From Patescibacteria group bacterium (GTDB lineage: Bacteria > Patescibacteriota > Patescibacteriia > 2-12-FULL-60-25), in assembly GCA_028688515.1 (NCBI GenBank), contig JAQTXZ010000001.1, positions 496,001 to 560,000 on the forward strand: a stretch of DNA of 64,000 bases, written 5' to 3'. The stretch's first letter is position 1, and every line of letters starts with the position of its first letter. The notes beneath the pieces are model-generated. The model was not told the DNA's origin and searched no databases. It was given only the letters and a program-made list of their open reading frames with translations. The position numbers were made by a program, and so were the translations under genes. This document shows, one piece after another, positions 25,658 to 32,864 of the stretch.

Positions 25658-26422
25658 ATGAAATCTGTCACCAGCAAGCTCAAAAGCATCAAAGCCGAGC
25701 TGCGCAAACACGCGGACAAGGTGCGTGCGGAGCATTCGAAAAGTTTCTTTAAGACCAAAAGAGGGGAGTATGGGTATGGCGACGTTTTCTTGGGTTTGAC
25801 CGTCCCCTTGCAGCGCGAAATTGCAAAAAAGTATTACGATTTGCCGCTATCAGACGTCTTCAATTTACTTAAAAGCAAAATCCACGAAGAGAGATTGACG
25901 GCGCTGATAATTTTGGTCCACGCTTACCAAAAAGGGGATAGCAAAGCTAAGTCTAAAATTTTTACTCAATACTTAAAGCACGCAAAATGGATAAATAATT
26001 GGGATTTGGTGGATACTTCGGCGCCCCAAATAATTGGCGACTTTTGTTGGCGCAATCAAGACAGGGCGACCTCAACGCGACTCATAAAGTCCTCCGACCT
26101 GTGGGAGCGACGCATCGGCGTTCTTGCCTCGTTTATGTTTATCAAACACGGAGACGTTGAACTGTCACTCAATCTGGCGTCAAAATTACTTCAAGACAAA
26201 CACGATTTGATGCATAAGGCCGTCGGTTGGATGTTAAGAGAGGCGGAAAAGCGCAAACCGGACGAGGTTAGACATTTCCTGGAACTTCATGCGACATCAA
26301 TGCCGCGCACCATGCTTCGTTATGCGATCGAAAGATTTCCGGAGCGCGAAAGAAAAAAATTTTTGTTAAAAAAGAAGGACCTTAGAGTCAGGTCCCCGCG
26401 TCGTCTGTCGACGAAGAAGTAG
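25658..26422 (+). CDS. DNA alkylation repair protein, AlkD family
   Basis: 254 residues built of HEAT-like helical repeats. Family landmarks are FFKTKRGEYGYGDVFLGLTV (residues 27-46), PLQREIAKKYYDL, WINNWDLVDTSAPQIIG with the catalytic aspartate region (about 107-123), SDLWERRIGVLASFMFI and LMHKAVGWMLREAEKRKPDE. AlkD glycosylases remove bulky or cationic alkyl adducts such as N3-methyladenine and N7-methylguanine. The basic C-terminal tail (LLKKKDLRVRSPRRL) may be unstructured. Its last 35 bp overlap the end of the convergent gene at 26388. Confidence 0.93.
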   Translation: MKSVTSKLKSIKAELRKHADKVRAEHSKSFFKTKRGEYGYGDVFLGLTVPLQREIAKKYYDLPLSDVFNLLKSKIHEERLTALIILVHAYQKGDSKAKSKIFTQYLKHAKWINNWDLVDTSAPQIIGDFCWRNQDRATSTRLIKSSDLWERRIGVLASFMFIKHGDVELSLNLASKLLQDKHDLMHKAVGWMLREAEKRKPDEVRHFLELHATSMPRTMLRYAIERFPERERKKFLLKKKDLRVRSPRRLSTKK

Positions 26423-26957
26423 GTTCTTTTGCGCTCTTGGCTTTATATTTACGCTTGAGCTGCTTGCGCGCTTGAACGCGTTTCGCCTTTTTAGGCGCTT
26501 TCGACGGATTGGCCAACGCCTCTATCTTGGCATGTACTGCTAGCATGCGGCTGGAAAGAGGCTCTACCATATTAGCGAAATCTTCCATTTCGGCTTCGTT
26601 GCGCACCTTCAAACGCCAGCGATACCAGTTCTGCGCCGCCAGCAAGAAGTTGCCGCCCTTCGTCAACAATTCTGACAGTTCTTCCAGGGATTTTCTATCC
26701 TCTTCATCCAACGCCGGCTTTTCAGGACAAAGCTCCGGGAAGACGAAGCTCTCAAATTCTTGTGCCAGCATGGAGACCATGAATCTAACATGCCCCTTGC
26801 TGGACTTAACAGCCCAGTCGTAGATCTGCCTTGGGAACTCATCGTCCTCATTGGCATCGCGGATGATTGCACCAAGCAGGACGAAACCAGCCAAAAGATG
26901 CTCCGGCTTATGTGCAGCATTGTCAGAAGAATCAAATTCCAACCACCTTTTCGACAT
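26388..26957 (-). CDS. Hypothetical helical protein with basic tail
   Basis: 189 residues. GGAGG lies 10 nt before the ATG at 26957. The first 150 residues look largely helical (HLLAGFVLLGAIIRDANEDD, then QIYDWAVKSSKGHVRFMVSM), with tryptophans in QNWYRWRLKVRN. The last 40 residues are lysine- and arginine-rich (KAPKKAKRVQARKQLKRKYK), suggesting nucleic-acid contact. No family is recognised. Convergent overlap with alkD of 35 bp. Another member of the Shine-Dalgarno-led orphan group. Confidence 0.65.
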   Translation of the reverse strand: MSKRWLEFDSSDNAAHKPEHLLAGFVLLGAIIRDANEDDEFPRQIYDWAVKSSKGHVRFMVSMLAQEFESFVFPELCPEKPALDEEDRKSLEELSELLTKGGNFLLAAQNWYRWRLKVRNEAEMEDFANMVEPLSSRMLAVHAKIEALANPSKAPKKAKRVQARKQLKRKYKAKSAKEPTSSSTDDAGT

Positions 26958-27048
26958 CGCAATTAACCTCCGCGCTAAAAGAACGGGTTGAGGCTATTTC
27001 TTATCACGCGGTATTTGATTACGCAAAAGAGCGAGATGATCTCTCCCT

Positions 27049-27070
27049 GCCCTCCCTTGCCGAAGGGAGG
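27049..27070. repeat. 9-bp-stem hairpin between nth and the 26957 gene
   Basis: CCCTCCCTT-GCCG-AAGGGAGGG, a perfect stem about 30 bp beyond the nth stop. It could limit read-through from nth into the next minus-strand gene, although no T-run follows. Confidence 0.6.
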
Positions 27071-27101
27071 GTTCTAAATCAGACGTGCCACATGCCACGT
27101 A

Positions 27102-27743
27102 TCACTTTTCTTTCGTTTTCGGTTCAAACGGACAGAATTTTGCCAGCGGACACATCCAGCACTTTGGTTTATTTCCTCCAACGCAAATCTCACGTCCAAA
27201 ACGAACCATCGTTCGATTGACGTCGCTCCAAAGTTTTTCGGGCAATAGCTCTTTGATGTCGAATTCTACTTTTTCAGGAGTCTTGCCTTTGGACCAACCC
27301 AAACGTCTCGCAATGCGAAAGACGTGCGTATCAACGGCAATTGATGGCACGCCAAATGAATACGAGAGCACGCAGCTGGCCGTTTTGCGCCCAACGCCGG
27401 GCAAAGCGATCATTTGGTCCATGGTCGACGGCACGCTGCCGTTAAAGTCGTTTAAAAGCTTTTGAGCCAAAGCTTTGAGCGATTTTGCCTTGTTGCGATA
27501 AAGACCGATCGAGGAAATGCTTGCAGCAATACCTTTGACGTCTGCCGCGGCGAGTTTTTTCCAATTCGGATATTTTTTTCTAAAAGAAGGAAAGATTTTG
27601 AGCACCTGAATGTCTGTCGTCCTCGCGGACAGAATCGTCGCGATCAAAGAATCCTCCGGATTACCCAAATCCATATCAGCTTTTTGCGGATAGCGTTTTT
27701 TTAAAGCTTGGACGATTTTTACCGCATTCAGGTCACTTTTCAT
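27102..27743 (-). CDS. nth: Endonuclease III
   Basis: 213 residues. It is a DNA glycosylase/AP lyase for oxidised pyrimidines. Landmarks are the helix-hairpin-helix LPGVGRKTASCVLSYSFG, containing the catalytic lysine (GRKTA), and VDTHVFRIARRLGW with the catalytic aspartate. A [4Fe-4S] loop follows near the C-terminus (CVGGNKPKCWMCPLAKFC, spacing C-x6-C-x2-C-x5-C). A start at 27743 is preferred: TGGTATAGT lies 8 nt upstream, and the frame further up begins with TTG. Confidence 0.95.
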   Translation of the reverse strand: MKSDLNAVKIVQALKKRYPQKADMDLGNPEDSLIATILSARTTDIQVLKIFPSFRKKYPNWKKLAAADVKGIAASISSIGLYRNKAKSLKALAQKLLNDFNGSVPSTMDQMIALPGVGRKTASCVLSYSFGVPSIAVDTHVFRIARRLGWSKGKTPEKVEFDIKELLPEKLWSDVNRTMVRFGREICVGGNKPKCWMCPLAKFCPFEPKTKEK

Positions 27744-27751
27744 ATACAAAC

Positions 27752-27760
27752 ACTATACCA
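27752..27760 (-). promoter_or_regulatory. Extended -10 box of nth
   Basis: TGGTATAGT, 8 nt before the ATG at 27743; it immediately follows the terminator of the upstream gene. Confidence 0.6.
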
Positions 27761-27765
27761 GAGTT

Positions 27766-27798
27766 CAAAAAAAAGACCGACTCGAGAGTTTGAGTCGG
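27766..27798 (-). terminator. Terminator of the 27867 gene
   Basis: On the minus strand CCGACTC-AAACTCTC-GAGTCGG is followed by TCTTTTTTTTG: a perfect 7-bp stem and an 8-T tract. Confidence 0.9.
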
Positions 27799-27866
27799 CT
27801 GCGAGACGGGAGTCGCCCGTCCGTTGAGTCTACGACGCTATTTCCGTCGTTCGTTTGCGCCACTTG

Positions 27867-28283
27867 TTACGCGGGCACAGGTTCGGAGTCCGGAGCGCGA
27901 CGCAACCACGGCGTTCGTTCGGGCAGCGTAGGAACGGCAGACAGCGCATGATGTGCAACTTCTATCATCACCAGCAACAGCTGCTGGAGATATACATCGC
28001 CACCCAGGTGGAATGCGATATCCTCGATAAAGCCCACCTGCGCATGCCGTACTTCAGGCCGCCTGTCCTGCTTCATCTTCGCTCGAATGTATGTGCAATG
28101 GCACTCCAAAGGCTCCATCTCTTCGAACCGCCTCAGAGCCCGTTTCTTGACCGTCGGCTCTACAGCGAGCAATAACTTCAAGAGTTTCTTAACATCGCCC
28201 GAGTAGACGATGTAGGCCCTTTCATTAAGCATCTTGCGTACGAATTCCTCGAAACTCGCACGCGCAACAGTGGCTACTGACAT
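27867..28283 (-). CDS. Hypothetical protein with palindromic operator-like site upstream
   Basis: 138 residues from MSVATVARASFEEF. The start at 28283 is preferred because AAAAGGGG lies 7 nt upstream; an ATG at 28307 lacks a site. The protein is mixed: VRKMLNERAYIVYSGDV, then KKLLKLLLAVEPTVKKRALR, with cysteine/histidine in LECHCTY and a proline-rich tail (PTLPERTPWLRRAP). No family is recognised. It has a TTGACA-17-TATTTT promoter whose spacer is filled by a palindrome, and a strong terminator, so it is a single, probably regulated gene. Confidence 0.68.
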   Translation of the reverse strand: MSVATVARASFEEFVRKMLNERAYIVYSGDVKKLLKLLLAVEPTVKKRALRRFEEMEPLECHCTYIRAKMKQDRRPEVRHAQVGFIEDIAFHLGGDVYLQQLLLVMIEVAHHALSAVPTLPERTPWLRRAPDSEPVPA

Positions 28284-28328
28284 GCAAAAACCCCTTTTAG
28301 ATTCCATCGCAACATGCGTATGGAAGTA

Positions 28329-28357
28329 CTAAAATACACGATTTTATAAATCGTGTC
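28329..28357 (-). promoter_or_regulatory. Promoter of the 27867 gene
   Basis: TTGACA on the minus strand (28357-28352), a 17-nt spacer, then TATTTT (28334-28329). Confidence 0.65.
28336..28356. promoter_or_regulatory. 21-bp palindrome overlapping the promoter spacer
   Basis: ACACGATTT-TAT-AAATCGTGT, a perfect 9-bp inverted repeat covering the spacer and most of the -35 box of the 27867 gene. This is the position of a repressor operator. As an alternative, it could be a weak terminator for the gene at 28379. Confidence 0.6.
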
Positions 28358-28378
28358 AAACCCTATAATACTGCTATT

Positions 28379-28648
28379 TTAAGGCTTTTTGGCAATGTCG
28401 CTCTTTTTAGCCTCGTATTCCTCTTTGCCTATCTCGCCCTTGGCATAGCGCTCATCCAAGATGTCCAAAGCCTTCGAGCTCGAACCGTCTCCATCCTGCA
28501 TGCGGTGCCAATAGTCAAAACGATGGGCCCGGCTGCTGCGAACGATGGCAATAATGGCAACAACGATCAAAATCCAAAAGAAAGCCATTAATAGGCCTCC
28601 CAGCCAATTAAACCCGCCAAAAAGGGGATTGTAACCGTAATACATCAT
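28379..28648 (-). CDS. Small SHOCT-domain membrane protein
   Basis: 89 residues. An aromatic N-terminus (MMYYGYNPLFGGFNWLGG) leads into one transmembrane helix (about 16-37), then a basic turn (RSSRAHRF). A C-terminal SHOCT motif follows: ALDILDERYAKGEIGKEEYEAKK, the short helical module with a conserved RYAKGEI..EEY pattern. SHOCT domains are thought to mediate oligomerisation. The family is widespread in bacteria, with unknown cellular role. Confidence 0.85.
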   Translation of the reverse strand: MMYYGYNPLFGGFNWLGGLLMAFFWILIVVAIIAIVRSSRAHRFDYWHRMQDGDGSSSKALDILDERYAKGEIGKEEYEAKKSDIAKKP

Positions 28649-28978
28649 ATGAATATATTGAATGACTAATGCAGGGGAGTGTCAAGAAAAAAATTTACAA
28701 TTAACAATGTAGAATTAACAATTTAAGAAAAATATTTTGTATAAAAAATATAATAGCATCACGAAATGAAATGAATCCTTCATTGTTATTTGTTAATTGT
28801 AAATTGTTAATTGCCAAAGGGGAGTGATGTGGAAAAGGTAGTGAAAATGGGCTTTTTTGACAATAATTAGCGTCGCACAATATATGTTATACGGCGCATA
28901 GTGGGTTTTCTTAACCATCAAACCCATAAGCAATGCTACCTAACTAAACCATTTAAACTCACCAACTCTTGTTATTTG
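28649..28978. other. 330-bp gap: AT-rich inverted repeat and an orphan promoter-like site
   Basis: 28691-28815 is an inverted repeat of ATTAACAAT/ATTGTTAAT words. On the plus strand, 28817-28853 has G-rich clusters about every 10 bp, followed by TTGACA at 28857 and TATATG or TGTTATACG near 28881-28893. No plus-strand gene lies downstream. A GGGTTT...AAACCC hairpin follows at about 28902-28924. Confidence 0.5.
28691..28815. repeat. AT-rich inverted repeat of TTAACAAT words
   Basis: TTTACAATTAACAATG...GAATTAACAATTT on the left is mirrored by TTGTTAATTGTAAATTGTTA on the right. The same words are found at 11252, 38165 and 51365. Confidence 0.65.
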
Positions 28979-29824
28979 TTATTTGAAATATATCCTTCCA
29001 GGTACCCTGACATCTATATATTCGTTTATTTGATCCATCTTTGGTTTAGTCGCTAAAAACTGCCGTAACGTCTCTATTTGGGCATCCAACAGGTCATCTG
29101 TATCAACTAAGACGTACTTATTCTCCTTTATAAGGACCTGTAACAAGCTTTGAGGCTCTAAGCCTATGTCGAGGGCTTTAAACCAGACTCCAGCCTCTCT
29201 AAGCCTATTGGCGATATCCAACCAACCTCTTACGCGATTTAAATCGACGTATTCGTCGCCTTTGCTATAAGTACTTGTCGTTGAACTGATTACGTAAACT
29301 TCTTTAGGCGAATCAACCGGCGAGGGATTAATAAGAAAACGACGCGTAGTAGATACCGTTGCATCATCGGCGACGTCGGAGATGACGCCGTAGTCGTCAA
29401 CTACATACATGTTGTTTTTAGTGACCAACACCACACTCCTCTGACGTTCACTAATCTTGAGTCGTAAAATATTAGGATAAGACTTATCCACAGTGATGCT
29501 GCTAATGAAAAACTTTGTATCTAAGTAACTTTTTAAATCTTCCGAGTTTAAAAAGAAAATATTATTATTACCCCACGGCCATTGTTTTGGTCTATTAAAA
29601 TAAGCATCCATCTCCCCTCTCACCGCTCCCTCGCTCAAAACCTGAAGCGGCGCTATCTCGATTTTTCGAGCATCAAAAAAACCTGAATACAAAAAAAACC
29701 AAACAATCCCGCAAATAACGAAACCGATAGCCAAACCATAAACAGCGCCTTTGGTTTTTTTTAAGCGCCCTTCTCTTTCTTCGCGATACATGCCCTCATT
29801 TATTTTTTTTGCGGGCCACTTCAT
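28979..29824 (-). CDS. ftsQ: Cell division protein FtsQ/DivIB-like
   Basis: 281 residues with the FtsQ layout. There is a basic cytoplasmic N-terminus (about 1-26), one transmembrane helix (27-49), then a POTRA-type domain (FDARKIEIAPLQVLSEGAVR to VDKSYPNILRLKISERQ). The FtsQ beta domain follows with VLVTKNNMYVVDDYGVIS and a C-terminal VDVRVPGRIYFK. In the divisome it links early and late division proteins. Sequence identity in this family is low, so the call rests on architecture and its place beside alr and the mre cluster. It starts 6 nt after the alr stop. Confidence 0.85.
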   Translation of the reverse strand: MKWPAKKINEGMYREEREGRLKKTKGAVYGLAIGFVICGIVWFFLYSGFFDARKIEIAPLQVLSEGAVRGEMDAYFNRPKQWPWGNNNIFFLNSEDLKSYLDTKFFISSITVDKSYPNILRLKISERQRSVVLVTKNNMYVVDDYGVISDVADDATVSTTRRFLINPSPVDSPKEVYVISSTTSTYSKGDEYVDLNRVRGWLDIANRLREAGVWFKALDIGLEPQSLLQVLIKENKYVLVDTDDLLDAQIETLRQFLATKPKMDQINEYIDVRVPGRIYFK

Positions 29825-29830
29825 AATAGT

Positions 29831-31003
29831 TTAATCAACCACGATGCGCGGTAAAAGCGGATTGATGCGCGTTACAGCCTCGTAGTTGATGGTGTTGATC
29901 TTACCGGCAAATTCCTCTGCACTGATGTTTTCATTCTTTTGTCTGCCCAATAAAACAACTTGATCTTCGACTCTCGCGTTGCCGACATCGGTCACATCAA
30001 CCATCATCATGTTCATGCAAATTCTACCTATAACCTTGCAACGTTTGCCGCGTATTAAAACATGGCCGATGCTTGCCATTTTTCGATCGTATCCGTCCCA
30101 ATAACCCACGGGGATTACAGCCAAGCTGGAAGCTCGCGTTAAACGCTCCGAAAGACCGTATCCAATGAATTTTCCTTTTGGATATTTTTTGATCTGCGCG
30201 ATAATCGTCTTCCAAGCCATTGCAGGACGTAGTTTTATCTCTTTATGCATTTTTTGCGCCACAGCGCGCGTTTCTTTAGATGACCACAGACCATATAAAG
30301 AAATACCCATTCTAATCATATTAAAATGCGTTTGAGCAAACAAAACAGCTGCCGCGGAACAGGCAGTGTGGCAAAATTTTGGCTCAATGCCGGCTTTGGC
30401 AAGCGTTGATTTTTCTTGATTGAAATTTTCCAACTGAGACATGGCAAAAGCCGGGTCCGTGGTATCTTCTATGTTTGCGTAATGCGTATACAAACCTTCG
30501 ATCTCAACTCCGTTTATCTTTTTTAATTTTAGAGCGTATCGCAAAAGATCTTTACCCGCCAAACCCTGCCTGCCTGTCCCGGTTTCAACTTTTAAATGAA
30601 TTTTCGCCGGATGCTTTTTTAGCACTCCCCTTTTTGACAGCAAAATAAGTTTTGAAATTATTTTCGGTTCGTATGCAACAAAAGATAATTTATTCTTTAT
30701 GGCGATTTCCAAATTTTCAGGCCTTATAAAACCCAAAACTAAAATCGATCCCTTTATACCATCTTCTCTTAGCCCCATCCCCTCTTCCAATGAATCCACA
30801 CCAAACCATTTAACACCTTGATTTTGGGCGATTTTTGCCACTTCAACCAAACCGTGACCATAAGCGTTTGACTTTACCACTGCCATCAAAGCAGTCTCTT
30901 TGTTCGTCAAACTCGCAAAAACCTTGATGTTTGACGTGATCGCGGAAGTTGACACTTCCACCCAAGTTTTGGGAGAAATTGCTGATTTTTTATTTATTTT
31001 CAT
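29831..31003 (-). CDS. alr: Alanine racemase
   Basis: 390 residues. It makes D-alanine for peptidoglycan. The PLP lysine is in MAVVKSNAYGHGLVEVA (near residue 44), followed by FGVDSLEEG, VLGFIRPEN, LKVETGTGRQG and HTACSAAAV. The second catalytic tyrosine is in KFIGYGLSERLTR, and GRICMNMMMVDVT closes the substrate site. All key residues are present. ATG at 31003 is taken; the longer frame begins with TTG. It lies between serS and ftsQ in a minus-strand run. Confidence 0.95.
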   Translation of the reverse strand: MKINKKSAISPKTWVEVSTSAITSNIKVFASLTNKETALMAVVKSNAYGHGLVEVAKIAQNQGVKWFGVDSLEEGMGLREDGIKGSILVLGFIRPENLEIAIKNKLSFVAYEPKIISKLILLSKRGVLKKHPAKIHLKVETGTGRQGLAGKDLLRYALKLKKINGVEIEGLYTHYANIEDTTDPAFAMSQLENFNQEKSTLAKAGIEPKFCHTACSAAAVLFAQTHFNMIRMGISLYGLWSSKETRAVAQKMHKEIKLRPAMAWKTIIAQIKKYPKGKFIGYGLSERLTRASSLAVIPVGYWDGYDRKMASIGHVLIRGKRCKVIGRICMNMMMVDVTDVGNARVEDQVVLLGRQKNENISAEEFAGKINTINYEAVTRINPLLPRIVVD

Positions 31004-31031
31004 AATGAACAAACAAATTGGACATTATTTT

Positions 31032-32294
31032 TTATCCAATCAGATCAAATCCGCAGTATGGAATCAAAGCTTTGGGAATTTTTATCGTCCCGTCTTCTTG
31101 CTGATGGTTTTCCATCAATGCAATCGGCGTTCTGGAAAGCGCGGAACCCGTGCCGTTTAGCGTATGGACATGCTGCAGCGATCCGTCTTCATCGCGAGTT
31201 TTTATGTTTAATCTTCTGGCCTGAAAATCCGTGCAGTTGCTTGCGGACGTCACTTCTCCCCAATCGCCCTTGCCATCGTTGCGGCCCCACATCCAAGCCT
31301 CCAAATCGTATTTGCGATAAGCGGGGCCTCCCAAATCGCCGCTGCATATATCTACTACGCGATACGGAATTTCCAAGGCTTGAAAAATATTTTCTTCATG
31401 TTTCAAAAGTTCCAAATGCATCGCCTCTGACTGCTCCGGCGTGCAAAAAACAAACATCTCGACTTTAGCGAATTGATGCACTCGATAAAGGCCGTATGAT
31501 TCTCGTCCGTAAGCGCCGGCCTCCGTACGAAAACAATGCGATAAACCGACGTACTTTAACGGAAGTTGAGTTTTATCCAAAACCTCATCCTTATGATAGC
31601 CGCCAATGGGAATTTCTGCCGTGCCGACCAGCGATAAATCAGTATTTTCAATGGAATAAATTTGCGTTTCAGAACCGCGCGGCTGATAGCCCGTTCCCAA
31701 CAAAATCTCGTCCTTAGCCAAATCTGGAGTTATGAGCGGAGTAAAACCATTCTTAACCAAATAATCCAGTACAAAACGCGTTATAGCCTGTTCCAAAAGA
31801 GCTCCTTTACCCTTCCAAAAATAAAATTTAGCGCCGGCAACTTTGGCGCCTCTTTCAAAATCCAAAATGTCTAATTTTTCTCCCAATTCTACATGATTCA
31901 GCGGCTTGCTAAGCTTGGCGACCTCGCCCCATTTTTTAATCTCCTTATTCTGCGAATCGTCTAAGCCCTCCGGCGCATCAGGATGCGTCATGTTCGGCAA
32001 TCTCATCATAAGCCCCCGGCGTTCCAGTTCTACAGTCTCAAGTGCCTTTTCTTTTTCTGACAGAGTAATTTTTATAGCCTTACCTTTCTCAACCATCACA
32101 GCGCGATCTTCCGCACCTTGAGTCGAAGCGGCCACTTTATTCCTTCCCTCTCTTAACATCTCAATCTCGCGCAGCAAGGCAAGATATTCTTGGTCGACCT
32201 TAATCAACTCTGCGACGCTTGCTTTGACATTGCGCACATCGCAGTTTTTTTGAACCAAGTCCGGATTTTCGCGGACGAATTTTATGTCGAGCAT
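31032..32294 (-). CDS. serS: Seryl-tRNA synthetase
   Basis: 420 residues, a standard bacterial class II SerRS. The N-terminal helical arm (about 27-105, ending ALETVELERRGLMMRLPNM) contacts the long variable arm of tRNA-Ser. The catalytic domain shows TPDLAKDEILLGTGYQPRG, VGTAEIPIGGYHKDE, motif 2 in FRTEAGAYGRESYGLYRVHQ and motif 3 in NGTGSALSRTPIALMENHQ. It is 2 nt downstream of greA on the minus strand, so the two are probably co-transcribed. Confidence 0.97.
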   Translation of the reverse strand: MLDIKFVRENPDLVQKNCDVRNVKASVAELIKVDQEYLALLREIEMLREGRNKVAASTQGAEDRAVMVEKGKAIKITLSEKEKALETVELERRGLMMRLPNMTHPDAPEGLDDSQNKEIKKWGEVAKLSKPLNHVELGEKLDILDFERGAKVAGAKFYFWKGKGALLEQAITRFVLDYLVKNGFTPLITPDLAKDEILLGTGYQPRGSETQIYSIENTDLSLVGTAEIPIGGYHKDEVLDKTQLPLKYVGLSHCFRTEAGAYGRESYGLYRVHQFAKVEMFVFCTPEQSEAMHLELLKHEENIFQALEIPYRVVDICSGDLGGPAYRKYDLEAWMWGRNDGKGDWGEVTSASNCTDFQARRLNIKTRDEDGSLQHVHTLNGTGSALSRTPIALMENHQQEDGTIKIPKALIPYCGFDLIG

Positions 32295-32296
32295 AA

Positions 32297-32758
32297 TTAT
32301 GAGATGTCCAAAATGGAATAGCCCACGACTCCGCCTGGAGTTTCTACATCCACCTGATCGCCTTTTGCGTGATTAAGAAAAGCGCGTCCCATAGGAGACT
32401 CGTTGGAGATCATGCCGTTGACAGGGTCAGCTTCTTCCGAACCTACTATTTTGTATTGACGCTTAATACCGCGCGACTCCACCTCTACGGTTGAACCGAT
32501 GCGCACAGTCGTACTGCCGCCGACATCTTCAATGACAGAAACGTTTTTAAGCAATTCTTCTATCTCGCGCATTCTGCCCTGGACAAAACCCATTTCATCT
32601 TTTGCACTGTGATATTCCGCGTTTTCTTTGAGATCTCCCAAAGCTTTTGCAGATTCAATGCGGGCTGCCGTTTCGCGCACGCGGACGGTTTTGAGTTCTT
32701 GTAACTCGGCTTTGAGCTTTTCCAGTCCTTCCGGGCTTAGATATGTTTTTCCGTTCAT
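32297..32758 (-). CDS. greA: Transcription elongation factor GreA
   Basis: 153 residues. It enters the RNA polymerase secondary channel and triggers cleavage of backtracked transcripts. The N-terminal coiled coil runs from LSPEGLEKLKAELQELK to EEL, with the tip acidic residues in ALGDLKENAEYHSAKDEMGF. The C-terminal FKBP-like domain has VRIGSTVEV, YKIVGSEEADP and ISNESPMGRAFLNHAKGD. Length and motifs are canonical. It heads the serS-alr-ftsQ run. Confidence 0.97.
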   Translation of the reverse strand: MNGKTYLSPEGLEKLKAELQELKTVRVRETAARIESAKALGDLKENAEYHSAKDEMGFVQGRMREIEELLKNVSVIEDVGGSTTVRIGSTVEVESRGIKRQYKIVGSEEADPVNGMISNESPMGRAFLNHAKGDQVDVETPGGVVGYSILDIS

Positions 32759-32864
32759 ATAATAAACAAATATTTGTCCACCATATAAGGTGGATGTAAT
32801 TTAAGTATAGAAAGAGGTTTAACTGGCGTCAAGTCAATCGATTTAATCAATGACGGATGAGAGA

